From: a virus
DNA length: 64,000 nt
Direction: 5' to 3' (one strand)
Virus record (IMG/VR): IMGVR_UViG_3300027816_000052
Coordinates: 126,480 to 190,479 of that record
Made by a program: the position numbers and the translations under genes. Positions 48,520 through 58,627 of this stretch are shown here, piece by piece. The notes under the pieces are model-generated. The model was not told the DNA's origin, did no database searches, and was given only the letters and a program-made list of their open reading frames with translations. Every line of letters starts with the position of its first letter. The stretch's first letter is position 1.

Positions 48520-49425
48520 ATGGCTTTAGGAGCATATGGAACAATAAGACCTGCGGACGTTAGTCCGGAAGATGTGGAAATAATTTTAAATTATACACCA
48601 TCAAGAGATGTTACAAATGATTTTGTTTTAACAAAATTAGATGCCCCGTCAATTTTAAGACCGTATTTTAGCAACTCAACAGTAGGAGGTACTAATTTAG
48701 AGATTTTAGGTGGATTGTATAATCTTAGATTACCTGCTGATCAGTTTAATAAATTAGGAATTTATACTTTATACATTAGACCAAAACAAATTAGAACAAC
48801 AATTACTGATTGTGGAGTACTTTCGTCATTACCAAACGTTAAAGGTATTGTTATTGATTTAAATAATGTACCCGCACAAGATTTAAATAAATTTATCGCA
48901 CAAGGACTTGTTGGTTATAGAGTTGAATATTTAAATGCAGACGGCACAAAAATACCAAATTTTTTTAGAGTTATAACATCTAATTTTTTCTGTGAACCTG
49001 TTGTTCAAAACTTAACAAATACGGTTCAAAAAGCAATTAGATATCGATATGTTGATGGAACAACTAATTTAATGTTCTGCACACTATCACCATCTTCTGC
49101 ACCAACAAACAAACCAAATGCAACACCGTTTATTGGACAACCAGCACAAACTATATTATTAAATAATACGTATTTTAATCCAATTACTTTAGATATTGAA
49201 ATTGTTGAACACGACATTCAAACACTTTCTTATGCAATCTATGGTAATCAAACTAAGTCGATTGAAGATGGTATTTACACAATTTACGATGGTGAAAATA
49301 ACATTTACAGACAATATAACCTATATGAAATCAAAGATGAGTTTAATAATCTACTCTATGAAGTTAGAGAAGATCGTGAAAATAATATTGATTTCAGTAA
49401 AAACTTTGTCAATATAACATCATAA
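48520..49425 (+). CDS. Virion structural protein, 301 aa
   Basis: Starts MALGAYGTIRPADVSPEDVEIIL. 'YTLYIRPKQIRTTITDCGVL' and 'GYRVEYLNADGTKIPNFFRV' suggest beta-sandwich domains, and the C-terminus has 'DGIYTIYDGENNIYRQYNLYEIKDE', quoted in part. I associate this layout with conserved virion proteins of Bacteroidota myophages but cannot name a T4 counterpart. The following gene starts on its last base. Probably a baseplate or tail-fibre connector. Confidence 0.5.
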   Translation: MALGAYGTIRPADVSPEDVEIILNYTPSRDVTNDFVLTKLDAPSILRPYFSNSTVGGTNLEILGGLYNLRLPADQFNKLGIYTLYIRPKQIRTTITDCGVLSSLPNVKGIVIDLNNVPAQDLNKFIAQGLVGYRVEYLNADGTKIPNFFRVITSNFFCEPVVQNLTNTVQKAIRYRYVDGTTNLMFCTLSPSSAPTNKPNATPFIGQPAQTILLNNTYFNPITLDIEIVEHDIQTLSYAIYGNQTKSIEDGIYTIYDGENNIYRQYNLYEIKDEFNNLLYEVREDRENNIDFSKNFVNITS

Positions 49426-52394
49426 TGGCAAAATTTAAATGTCCTCCACAATATGCTAGCGGCTCTCAAACGCCATTTGACAACATAGTTGGCTTCCAAT
49501 TAGTTGATGGTGGTGGCTTGACACAAGCAAATTTTGAGTTTACGACATCAGCAAGTGAAAAAGTAAACAGGACTTTTAGTATTGGTTCGTTTTCCGAACC
49601 AATATCTCTTGAAAATCTTGAATTAGACTCAACACTAGAGTCCAGAATTTTATTTGCAAAAAATTATGGTGTATTCCCTAATTTAGACTTAAGTGACGTA
49701 ACTAATTTTACTCTTTATGGTTCACTATCAAAACGATTAGAAGTTTCTATACAAAAAATAATAAATTATTTTCCTGCGGCAATTGAAGTTTTAAACTTAA
49801 ATTCCGACTATTCAACAGGGGTAACTGCTTATAATTCAGCATACAATTCAATTGAAGATGAAACTGAGTTCACAATTAATATTTATCAATTAAGAAATCC
49901 ATTCTTAATTGATTATTCTGTTAATGCAACCAGAAATTTAGAAACAAGAGAAATTAAAGTTTCTGGATTAAGAAACCTTAAAACAGAATTTGAGAAATAT
50001 TCATTATTTTATAACAATAATGAATATGAAATCATTGATTTTACTCCATCTGAAACATTAGATTCTGGGACATTAACATTTATTGTTAGAGGTAATCCAT
50101 TTAGTGGTCTTTCATATATACTTGAAGATTTTTACATTAAACCAAATTCTTATTACACCGAACTTTCATTTAATCAAGATTTTGATGAAGTCGAAAAATT
50201 TCTCTTAAATAGATTAATTGTTCCTGAATATACCGCAGTATTTAAAGTACCAAAACAAACTGATGATGGTAAATTTTATATAAATAATGTATCATTAACT
50301 TGGCCTAAAAGATTTATATGGAATTTAGATATTGAATCAACAAAGTTTTCATCATATTTGGAAAATCTATCAGAAATTGGAGCATCATTTGATATTGTTA
50401 AAACGAATCTAATTTCTAGATTTTTAACAACTGAGGCTATTAAAGAATTTGATACTTCTGACCAAAAAATTGAAAAAGTTTTACAAATTTATGGTAGAAG
50501 TTTTGATGAAGTTAAAAAATTTATTGATGGATTGGCTTATATGAATTCGGTTCATTATAACCCATCTAATGATATTCCATCTCAGTTACTTAAAAATCTT
50601 TCGATGACTTTGGGTTGGAAAATTAATGTTTCACCAATATCTGAAGACGAATTTTTAAATGCTATATTCTCAACTGGAGGTGAATCTCAATATCAAGGAT
50701 TTAGCGTAAACAAAACGCCTGATGAATTAAACTATCAATTTTATAGAAACTTAATACTTAATTCCGCTTACTTATTTAAGTCAAAAGGAACCAGACGTTC
50801 AATTGAATTTTTATTAAGGATGATTGGTGCTCCGGATGCTCTTATTGAATTTAATGAGAATATTTACATGGCGGATCAAAGAATTAATATGTTTCAATTT
50901 GAGACCAAATTTGCACAAATTTCTGCTGGGACGTTTACACAAATAAATCCGGAACTTATTCCCGGAAATACATTTAATTTACTTGGTATACAATATACAG
51001 CATTTACATCTGTAACATCTTTTGAGCAAGTAAATGTCTTACTTGAAAACTATCCAGTTGATGAGTTTGGTTTCCCAAAACCACCAGAAGATAATGAATC
51101 GTTCTTTTTCCAACAAGGTGCTGGTTGGTATCAGTCAACACCTCAACATAGAAGTCCTGAGGAAGTTAATTTAACAAATTCAGTTTTCACGGGAAATAAT
51201 CCATCAATTCAAACGCAATTAGAACCATTTACTTACGGTCAAAAATACCTTGAAAGATTTAGAAAATTCCCATATATGAGGGAAGGTTTTAAATTACAAA
51301 GAGTATTAGATAATAAAAAATCTTGGCCCTCAACAGAAGTTGGATTAAGAGAAAATTTTGATGGTAATTATAACGCATATTATTATGCTTATGATGAAAA
51401 ATTAGTTTTAAATGTTAAAAATACTGAAATTTTCTTAAATCCAGCACAAGGATTGGTTTACGATGTTTGGTCATCATCTCAAAAATATAATTATCCAATT
51501 CCAGATTCTGGACTAACTTCACCATATCCAGTACCCGGAGGTATTGATTGGACAATAATTAATCCACAACCAAAAAGAAGAACATTTTTTGAATTTGCTC
51601 AAACATTTTGGACAAATATGATTAATGTTCGTAATCGAATGTATATAACGGATGGAAAAACTGGTGGATATCCAACATTAGCATCTGTATTTTGGAAATA
51701 CATACAAACTAATCAAGCTGTTTGCATTCCATTTGATGATTTTACGTATCAAAAATTAATTGATTACGTGGAACAAATAGGTGATTATTGGATTCAATTA
51801 ATTGAACAAATGGTTCCCGCAACAACGATATGGGATACGGGTATTAAATATGAAAATTCAATCTTTCATCGACAAAAATTTGTTTATAGAAGACAAAGAG
51901 GTTGTCAGATTATTCCAGTCCCATGTAAACCATGTATTGCACAAGACAATTTATTTACGTATGATTGTAATTATGGATTATATTCTTGTTCCATTTTACC
52001 AAGAGTTGGTGGTGGATTACAAACACTACAAACAACATCATTTAATACGGTTCTTTATCAAACATTAATTTCTTATTTAATAAGTCAGGGACTAACAATA
52101 AATGAATGTATTTTAAGTTCACTTGTTTCTGAATGGTACGTTGATATTAGAATTGACGGTAATTCTATCGTACAAGAACCATTTTTTACAGGATATGGAA
52201 TAAATCAAGTTCCCACACAATTACAGTGGACAAATGCAATTATTGCAAATCTTGGTGAATTGAATGATAATGGATATTATGGGTATTTAGATGGTAATAC
52301 TCTATATGTAAGAACTTTAGGTTGTGTATTTTCTATTTCAAATAATCCACTAGAATTAAATGTGGGAATAAATTTATCGATTAATTGTAATTAA
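49425..52394 (+). CDS. Baseplate protein with tail-protein-I-like core, 989 aa
   Basis: Starts MAKFKCPPQYASGSQTPFDNIVG. Residues about 330-470 have the pattern of phage tail protein I: 'FDTSDQKIEKVLQIYGRSFDEVKKFIDGL', then 'QLLKNLSMTLGWK', then 'FKSKGTRRSIEFLLRMIGAPD' (each quoted in part). In other contractile tails this helical domain ties the wedge to tail fibres. The C-terminus (about 830-870) has a cluster of Cys (CQIIPVPCKPCIAQ ... YDCNYGLYSC). The gene begins on the last base of its neighbour and ends on the first base of the SprB-repeat gene, so it is the likely attachment platform for the fibres downstream. Confidence 0.55.
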   Translation: MAKFKCPPQYASGSQTPFDNIVGFQLVDGGGLTQANFEFTTSASEKVNRTFSIGSFSEPISLENLELDSTLESRILFAKNYGVFPNLDLSDVTNFTLYGSLSKRLEVSIQKIINYFPAAIEVLNLNSDYSTGVTAYNSAYNSIEDETEFTINIYQLRNPFLIDYSVNATRNLETREIKVSGLRNLKTEFEKYSLFYNNNEYEIIDFTPSETLDSGTLTFIVRGNPFSGLSYILEDFYIKPNSYYTELSFNQDFDEVEKFLLNRLIVPEYTAVFKVPKQTDDGKFYINNVSLTWPKRFIWNLDIESTKFSSYLENLSEIGASFDIVKTNLISRFLTTEAIKEFDTSDQKIEKVLQIYGRSFDEVKKFIDGLAYMNSVHYNPSNDIPSQLLKNLSMTLGWKINVSPISEDEFLNAIFSTGGESQYQGFSVNKTPDELNYQFYRNLILNSAYLFKSKGTRRSIEFLLRMIGAPDALIEFNENIYMADQRINMFQFETKFAQISAGTFTQINPELIPGNTFNLLGIQYTAFTSVTSFEQVNVLLENYPVDEFGFPKPPEDNESFFFQQGAGWYQSTPQHRSPEEVNLTNSVFTGNNPSIQTQLEPFTYGQKYLERFRKFPYMREGFKLQRVLDNKKSWPSTEVGLRENFDGNYNAYYYAYDEKLVLNVKNTEIFLNPAQGLVYDVWSSSQKYNYPIPDSGLTSPYPVPGGIDWTIINPQPKRRTFFEFAQTFWTNMINVRNRMYITDGKTGGYPTLASVFWKYIQTNQAVCIPFDDFTYQKLIDYVEQIGDYWIQLIEQMVPATTIWDTGIKYENSIFHRQKFVYRRQRGCQIIPVPCKPCIAQDNLFTYDCNYGLYSCSILPRVGGGLQTLQTTSFNTVLYQTLISYLISQGLTINECILSSLVSEWYVDIRIDGNSIVQEPFFTGYGINQVPTQLQWTNAIIANLGELNDNGYYGYLDGNTLYVRTLGCVFSISNNPLELNVGINLSINCN

Positions 52395-54526
52395 TGAATA
52401 TTTTTGATGTCAATATAATATTAACCGGTGATTGTACAAATAGTAATCTTGGTGCTGCGACTTTAACCGCAGTACCTAATGTTAATACCACATCTCCTTT
52501 TAGTTATTTGTGGTATGACCCATATTTAGGTACCGGACAAACACAAACTGGATTATCCGCTGGAACATATTTTGTGGAGGTAAACGACTCAAGTACACCA
52601 AATAATATTAGCTTAGTAAACGTTACAATTAGTTCGGGTGCTTGCGCATCAATAATAAATGTAGTAGATACAACTTGTAATCAAAATAATGGTGAAATCA
52701 CAATATCAGGTAATACAAGTTCTCCATTTGAAAATGTTTTTTATTTATATAGTGGTACATCTTTAGTTGATAGCTATACAGCAACAAGTGAAAGTCATAC
52801 ATTTATCTCATTATCTCCCGGAATCTATTATGGGGTTATTGAAGATGCTGGTGGATGTACTGGTGTTACTGAAACATGTATTATTCACGAATCTACTAAT
52901 TTAACATATGGTGCATTTATTATACCCGCAACTAGTTGTGTCGGCACTGGTGGAAAAATAATTATAACAGGGGAAACTGGAACACCACCATTTACTTATC
53001 AGTGGAGCGATATTAATGGACCTATTTTAAGCGAAACTGGAAGTACAATCAGTGGTTTAACAAGTGGTCTATATACCGTTAATGTGACTTCAGCAGATAA
53101 CTGCTCTTTGACTACGGCTTATAACTTACCTCAAACAGATTCGTTGGGTGCTTTTGTAACTAGTGTAATTTCTCCAAGCTGTTTTTCTTCTGATGGGGAA
53201 ATAACTATAACAGTAACGGGAGGTACCGGCCCATTTTTTTATTCCGGTTCTAATGCTACAACAGAAATTACATATTCAACAAATTATGTGTTTACTGGAC
53301 TTTCTTCAGGACCATTTAGCGTATCAATAACTGATGTTGGTTTATGCAATACGCAATTAACAACCTCATTAGAAACACCAAATACCTTTGATATTGTTTC
53401 TGTAAATGTCGTTAATACAACTTGTGGTGCAACCGATGGTCAAATTAGTGTTGTAATAAATGGAGGAACAGCACCATATTTCTATCAAATAGACGGACCA
53501 AATGGTACTGAGTCGTTAATATCTAATTTTTTAACACAAACTTTCACTAATTTATCAGGTGGCTCATACACTTTAATTATTTCAGCAAGTAGTACAACTT
53601 GTGTTTATACACAATCGTTGTCAATAATATCAACACCCTTATTTAACGTTTCTACCTCAACAACCGGGTCAACTTGCGGACAAAATAATGGCGTTGTTTT
53701 AATACAAAAAACAACAGGCGGCACATCACCATTTTTATATGAAATAAGTGGACCCGTTAATTTAAGTTCATTGTCTGTTGATGATAATTTTACATTTACA
53801 AATTTACCCACAGGAAATTATGTTGCAAATGTAACTAGCCAAGAAGGTTGCGTAATCAGTTCAAGTTTTTATATACAAGAAGAACCACCATTAAACTTCA
53901 CATTATTTGGCACAGATTGTGGTTTAGGTAGTGAAGGAACAATAACTGTAATATTAACATCTGGTGCACCACCGTTTACAATAAATTGGTTCCCAAGCGT
54001 TTCTAGCGGTATTTATGCAACAGGATTAACTTCTGGTAACTACTCAGTAACTATAACCGATAGTAATGGTTGTACAGATACGCAAGAAATAGAAATTACT
54101 TGTAGCGCACTTTATACTGGATATAGAACATTCAATATTTGTTCCGATAATATGGAGTTAAGTTATGGTAATAAATTTGGGTTAATTGAAATGTTAAATT
54201 ATGGTTTTCAGGATATAACAACCGGCGACACTACATGTGTTCTTAACAATGCTCAATTTATTGCAAGCGTCACTGCAAATACAATAACAACATCTGGTTC
54301 GGTTTATACAAGTTATTCATTAATTGATGTACCAACAGATGAACAACTTTATGGAACAATAGAAACTTTACTTGAATCTATAAGTGGTATTGGTGATGTT
54401 ACAATTGATTATACAAATAACCAAATAATTATAAATTCCGATTGCACATTAAATAATAATTTAAGTGATATTGGAGTAAAAATTGAACTTATAATTATTT
54501 ATGATATAACATGTGACGATATATAA
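52394..54526 (+). CDS. Tail adhesin with SprB-type repeats, 710 aa
   Basis: About seven tandem repeats of roughly 80-90 residues. Each begins with a Cys near 'TTCNQNNGEITIS' or 'PSCFSSDGEITITVTGG', then 'GTPPFTYQWSD', 'GLTSGLYTVNVT' and a 'DNCSLTT'-like Cys. This is the SprB repeat pattern (PF13573) known from the giant gliding adhesin of Flavobacterium. Six units are clear and the first is degenerate. The C-terminal 130 residues ('GYRTFNICSDNMELSYG ...') form a different domain. In the phage it is probably a tail fibre or adhesin, and the repeats may let the virion interact with the same surface partners as the host adhesin. Confidence 0.75.
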   Translation: MNIFDVNIILTGDCTNSNLGAATLTAVPNVNTTSPFSYLWYDPYLGTGQTQTGLSAGTYFVEVNDSSTPNNISLVNVTISSGACASIINVVDTTCNQNNGEITISGNTSSPFENVFYLYSGTSLVDSYTATSESHTFISLSPGIYYGVIEDAGGCTGVTETCIIHESTNLTYGAFIIPATSCVGTGGKIIITGETGTPPFTYQWSDINGPILSETGSTISGLTSGLYTVNVTSADNCSLTTAYNLPQTDSLGAFVTSVISPSCFSSDGEITITVTGGTGPFFYSGSNATTEITYSTNYVFTGLSSGPFSVSITDVGLCNTQLTTSLETPNTFDIVSVNVVNTTCGATDGQISVVINGGTAPYFYQIDGPNGTESLISNFLTQTFTNLSGGSYTLIISASSTTCVYTQSLSIISTPLFNVSTSTTGSTCGQNNGVVLIQKTTGGTSPFLYEISGPVNLSSLSVDDNFTFTNLPTGNYVANVTSQEGCVISSSFYIQEEPPLNFTLFGTDCGLGSEGTITVILTSGAPPFTINWFPSVSSGIYATGLTSGNYSVTITDSNGCTDTQEIEITCSALYTGYRTFNICSDNMELSYGNKFGLIEMLNYGFQDITTGDTTCVLNNAQFIASVTANTITTSGSVYTSYSLIDVPTDEQLYGTIETLLESISGIGDVTIDYTNNQIIINSDCTLNNNLSDIGVKIELIIIYDITCDDI

Positions 54527-54529
54527 AAT

Positions 54530-55327
54530 ATGTGTACATTAACCTTCAATAGTATTACTGGCGCATCACCATTTGATGTGTTTGTTTCTGATGTAAATGG
54601 GTATTATCCACCTGTAAATATTGGACCCATTCCCAGTGGTGCAACATTTCCTGTAACATTATCTTTACCACCTTATTTGAATTCAGCACCTTCAATTTTA
54701 ATTGAGATTGTTGATGCTAGCGGGTGTACGGATTCTACAATAATTATACCACCCGGTCCACCCTCAACAGCAAATTTATTTGCTTTATTATTTATAGAAC
54801 CAATAAGCAGAAGTTCAGAAATTTATACGTATTTATCAGCACAAGGAAATACCACATTTTTTGGGTTTGGTTATGGTACACCACCATTAAATGGTACAGA
54901 ATTTATTGAATATATGAAAATGTATGCAACTTCTGGTGTAACAGGACTTCCTCCCGTTTTTTATCAAAGTGTACCACAAACAACGTCAGGTAATGATTCA
55001 TTTGGAAATCCAAATATAACATATAATTTTACAACAACGCAAGTTCCCGCTGGAACAGCAATAGAGGATGCTTGGTATACTTGGGTTATACCAAATAGCT
55101 TAACAAATAATCAACTCCAAACTGAAATTTCATATGGTAATCAAAATTCACCATTTATATTAAATGGTGCTATTATGAATACTAACATTGATTCCTATAT
55201 TTTTAATTACACGGGGTCAACATTTGCAAATACATTTTATCGAACATATACGACTTTCCCAAGTACAGAATTTTATTTAAATAACATAAACGTTGATATT
55301 TATTTTAGAGGTTTAACAGTTCAATAA
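54530..55327 (+). CDS. Tail adhesin/fibre-associated protein, 265 aa
   Basis: Starts MCTLTFNSITGASPFDVFVSD, whose opening resembles the first half of a SprB repeat ('GASPFDVFVSDVNGYY ... VDASGCTDSTIIIP'). The rest is a Thr/Asn/Tyr-rich beta domain ('EFIEYMKMYATSGVTGLPP ... FYLNNINVDIYFRG'). The two parts suggest that the gene split from the upstream SprB-repeat protein or shares its assembly. It lies 3 nt after that gene and 1 nt before the long fibre gene. Probably a small fibre component or chaperone-like adaptor. Confidence 0.5.
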   Translation: MCTLTFNSITGASPFDVFVSDVNGYYPPVNIGPIPSGATFPVTLSLPPYLNSAPSILIEIVDASGCTDSTIIIPPGPPSTANLFALLFIEPISRSSEIYTYLSAQGNTTFFGFGYGTPPLNGTEFIEYMKMYATSGVTGLPPVFYQSVPQTTSGNDSFGNPNITYNFTTTQVPAGTAIEDAWYTWVIPNSLTNNQLQTEISYGNQNSPFILNGAIMNTNIDSYIFNYTGSTFANTFYRTYTTFPSTEFYLNNINVDIYFRGLTVQ

Positions 55328-55328
55328 T

Positions 55329-58300
55329 ATGTCATTATATAAAAATCCACAAACAGCAACGCAATTAAATGCGCCCGAATCGGTAAATCCAAATCGATTT
55401 TATGGAACTAATTTTAGTATATTAGGTATTGGTGGTTATGTTGAAGTATATTCTGTAAATGATTTAATTTATACAATACCGGTGGGTTCTTCTGGACCTG
55501 TTGAAACTTCAGGAAATACAATTCCAATACGTTTAAATATAAACACACCAAATCCTGATGTATTAACTTTAAATTCTGATAATATATCTTCTGGTAGAAG
55601 AAGATTAGGAATGTTAGCATATGTTTATGAAAATGAAACAACATATCAATATAACATTCCGAATTATACATCATTATTTAGTGCGGCAACAGGAACAACC
55701 GCAGTCACAATAACACAATTTGGTACTACGGTTGATAGCTCAACTCCCGAAGGTCAAGCATTTATTGATGCTTGGACAGCATCAACAATTGAAGGAATAA
55801 CTCCGGGTGCAACATATGCGACAGCAAATTGGAGAATTTTATCACAAAGTGGATCTTCATCATTTGATGTATATGTAACGGGTGGAACATATTCTGCTGG
55901 TACTCTAAGTTTTACTAACAATTCTGGTGGGACATTTGATATCAGTGGTTTAACATCTACGGATATATTTGTTACGGGATTAACATATACCGGAGCATCA
56001 TATACTTTAGGTGCAACAAGAAATGATGGAACTTTATTAACGGTAACATTACCCGGATATGGTGATGTTTTTGTAACTGGTGGCACATATAATCCATTAA
56101 ATGGTGAAGTAACCTACTTTAATAATTCTGGTGGAACATTTGTTGTTAGTGGATTTACAAGTGGATATACTGATTTCTATGTTACTGGTGGAACTTATGA
56201 TGATAATACAAATACATTAACATTAACTAGAACCGATGCCGGTACTGTACAGGTTACTGGATGGACACAACCAGTAATTATTTCTGGAAGCGGAAGTTGT
56301 AGTTCGGTTAGGCGAGACAATCTTAATGTTGCGTCCGGCGCTTACTCGACGGTGTATGGTCATTCAAATAACACATGCCAAATAGGTACCGTTATTGCTG
56401 GTGGTCAAGGTAATTCTGCTTTAAATAACGGTTTTAATAACTTTATTGGTGGGGGTATTTTAAATTGGTATGGTTTGAATAATACAACGCAAAGTGCGTA
56501 TTATAATGTAGGTAATACCGTGTGTGTTCCCGGAGATTTGACTTCAATATATCAAATTGGTAATTTAGCGTCTTTTTATAATGGGATTGATAATGTGATA
56601 TATAGTGCGGCAATAACTAATAGTACATATAATCCACCTTATACTGAAATACAATTAGATGTTTTTGATACCGGTTCTAATGTTTATTTTCAGGGTTCCA
56701 TCACTAATTTAAGTTGTTTTAGTGGAAATTCATTTTATTCTACTATAAGTGGTGGTTATAATAATAAAATATGTGGTTCATTTTCATCTATAATTGGAGG
56801 TAGTAACAATTTAATTTGCAATAATAATGCATCAATTGGTGGTGGATGTTTAAATATTGCGAGTGGTTTTGGTTCGGTTATAACCGGTGGTTATTTAAAT
56901 AGAACGACAAATTTTTATTCAAGCGTTGTTGGAGGATTATCAAATATTGCTAGTGGTAGTGGTTCATTTATCGGTGGAGGTTGTTCTAATAGTGCAACAA
57001 CAACATATTCGACTATTGTTGCTGGTGAATGTAATTTATCATCCGGAAACTGTTCATTTATAGGAGGTGGAAGTTCAAATAAAGCATTATCTTCAGGTTC
57101 ATTTATAGGGGGTGGTTTTAACAATAGTGCAACAACGTGTTGTTCAGTTATTGTTGCAGGTGAAAATAATTTATCATCTGGAAACAATTCATTTGTTGGA
57201 GGTGGTGGTTCGAATAGTGCAACAACGTGTTGTTCAGTTATTGTTGCAGGTGAAAATAATTTATCTTGTGGTCCTTGTTCATTTATCGGTGGAGGTAGTT
57301 CAAATTGTGCAACATCTGACGCTTCTGTGGTTGTTGGAGGTGCATTAAATGTTAATATTGGTACTTATTCATTTATTGGCGGTGGTCGCTGTAATATAAT
57401 TTCTGGCGCAACAACTCTTTATTCATCAGTTGTTGGAGGATTATCAAATATTGTTAGTTGCGATGGTTCATTTATCGGTGGAGGTAGTTCAAATTGTGTA
57501 ACATCAGCTATTTCTGTAGTTGTTGGAGGATTATCAAATATTGCTAGTGGTAGTGGTTCATTTATCGGTGGAGGTTGTTCTAATAGTGCGACAACAACTT
57601 ACGCAACTGTTGTTGGTGGTCAAAATAATTTATCTTCTAATAATTATTCATTTATTGGTGGCGGATTTTTAAATACCGCAACAGGTTTATGTTCATTAAT
57701 TGTTGGTGGAAGTTGCAATAGTGCTACAACAATCTTTTCTACAATTGTTGGTGGTCGTTCTAATTTAATTTCACCAATAGTCGGTCTTCAAAATGCCGAA
57801 GGTTCATTTATCGGTGGTGGTTACAATAATTCAATATATGCCCAAAAATATAGCGTTATTGGCGGAGGTTCAGGGAATACTATAACTGGAAGCGGTAATT
57901 GTATTTTATGCGACTCAACAATAGCCGGTGGGAGGGAAAATTATATTTATGGATTAGTATCAACAATCGGTGGCGGTAGGGCAAATAGCGCCACAACAAG
58001 ATCAACAATAACCGGTGGAGCTAGAAATAGTGCTAGCGGTAACTACTCAACAATAAATGCTGGCGTTAATAATTTTGCAACAGGGTGTGGTTCTATTGCA
58101 GCAGGAATTGGTGCTAACACAACAGGAGGTACAAGTGACGCACAAGCAATATTAATTAATGCGATAGGGATTCCAAATGGTGATTTCTCTGTGGTATCAG
58201 GTGGATTTCAAAATAGATCGCAAGGAAATTATTCATTTGTTGGTGGAGGACAATTAAATATATCATCTGGTTGTCGCTCAACAATTGCTGGAGGATTTAA

Positions 58301-58580
58301 TAATTCCGAAAGCGGTGTTTATTCATTTATTGGCGGTGGTTGCGGTAATATAATTTCTGGAGCAACCACATCATCTGGTATTTTAGGCGGTGTAAATAAT
58401 ACTATAACAGGTAATACAAACACCTTTATTATTGGGTCAAATATCATACCAAATAGAAATTGTGCTACGTTTGTTAATAATTTATCAATAATTGGATTAC
58501 CAAACGGACCTATTGGGCTACCGTCAGGGTCAATATATTATTGCTCAACCGATTCAAATCGACTATATTACGTACCTTAA
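55329..58580 (+). CDS. Long tail fibre with YadA-head-like glycine repeats, 1083 aa
   Basis: Residues about 165-320 carry repeats of the form 'VTGGTYNxxxGxxTFxNNSGGTFxVSG' that recur in fibres of Bacteroidota phages. Residues about 330-1030 are a long series of 15-20-residue repeats such as 'SFIGGGSSNxAxSxxSVVxGGxxN', resembling the left-handed beta-roll heads of trimeric autotransporter adhesins (YadA_head type). Trimeric fibres of this sort bind receptors. The C-terminus 'GLPSGSIYYCSTDSNRLYYVP' is a typical fibre tip or release segment. Internal DNA repeats of 53 and 71 bp favour recombination. Likely a principal receptor-binding fibre. Confidence 0.75.
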   Translation: MSLYKNPQTATQLNAPESVNPNRFYGTNFSILGIGGYVEVYSVNDLIYTIPVGSSGPVETSGNTIPIRLNINTPNPDVLTLNSDNISSGRRRLGMLAYVYENETTYQYNIPNYTSLFSAATGTTAVTITQFGTTVDSSTPEGQAFIDAWTASTIEGITPGATYATANWRILSQSGSSSFDVYVTGGTYSAGTLSFTNNSGGTFDISGLTSTDIFVTGLTYTGASYTLGATRNDGTLLTVTLPGYGDVFVTGGTYNPLNGEVTYFNNSGGTFVVSGFTSGYTDFYVTGGTYDDNTNTLTLTRTDAGTVQVTGWTQPVIISGSGSCSSVRRDNLNVASGAYSTVYGHSNNTCQIGTVIAGGQGNSALNNGFNNFIGGGILNWYGLNNTTQSAYYNVGNTVCVPGDLTSIYQIGNLASFYNGIDNVIYSAAITNSTYNPPYTEIQLDVFDTGSNVYFQGSITNLSCFSGNSFYSTISGGYNNKICGSFSSIIGGSNNLICNNNASIGGGCLNIASGFGSVITGGYLNRTTNFYSSVVGGLSNIASGSGSFIGGGCSNSATTTYSTIVAGECNLSSGNCSFIGGGSSNKALSSGSFIGGGFNNSATTCCSVIVAGENNLSSGNNSFVGGGGSNSATTCCSVIVAGENNLSCGPCSFIGGGSSNCATSDASVVVGGALNVNIGTYSFIGGGRCNIISGATTLYSSVVGGLSNIVSCDGSFIGGGSSNCVTSAISVVVGGLSNIASGSGSFIGGGCSNSATTTYATVVGGQNNLSSNNYSFIGGGFLNTATGLCSLIVGGSCNSATTIFSTIVGGRSNLISPIVGLQNAEGSFIGGGYNNSIYAQKYSVIGGGSGNTITGSGNCILCDSTIAGGRENYIYGLVSTIGGGRANSATTRSTITGGARNSASGNYSTINAGVNNFATGCGSIAAGIGANTTGGTSDAQAILINAIGIPNGDFSVVSGGFQNRSQGNYSFVGGGQLNISSGCRSTIAGGFNNSESGVYSFIGGGCGNIISGATTSSGILGGVNNTITGNTNTFIIGSNIIPNRNCATFVNNLSIIGLPNGPIGLPSGSIYYCSTDSNRLYYVP
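56925..56995 (+). repeat. 71-bp direct repeat in fibre gene, copy 1
   Basis: Exact match to 57519-57589, 594 bp (198 codons) apart and in frame. Confidence 0.75.
57123..57175 (+). repeat. 53-bp direct repeat in fibre gene, copy 1
   Basis: Exact match to 57213-57265, 90 bp (30 codons) apart and in frame. Confidence 0.75.
57213..57265 (+). repeat. 53-bp direct repeat in fibre gene, copy 2
   Basis: Exact match to 57123-57175. Confidence 0.75.
57519..57589 (+). repeat. 71-bp direct repeat in fibre gene, copy 2
   Basis: Exact match to 56925-56995. Confidence 0.75.
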
Positions 58581-58582
58581 TC

Positions 58583-58588
58583 TATTTA
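58583..58588 (+). promoter_or_regulatory. TATTTA element upstream of glycosyltransferase cassette
   Basis: TATTTA about 39 nt before the ATG at 58628. It could give the three-gene modification cassette its own transcript. Confidence 0.35.
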
Positions 58589-58627
58589 CTTAAATTAATT
58601 TATTAAGATTTTTTCTATAAAAAAATT

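Noticed and set aside
55754-56086. Minus-strand ORF of 110 residues, Val/Pro-rich
   Set aside because: It is the shadow of the repetitive fibre gene, where Gly/Thr codons read antisense as Pro/Val.
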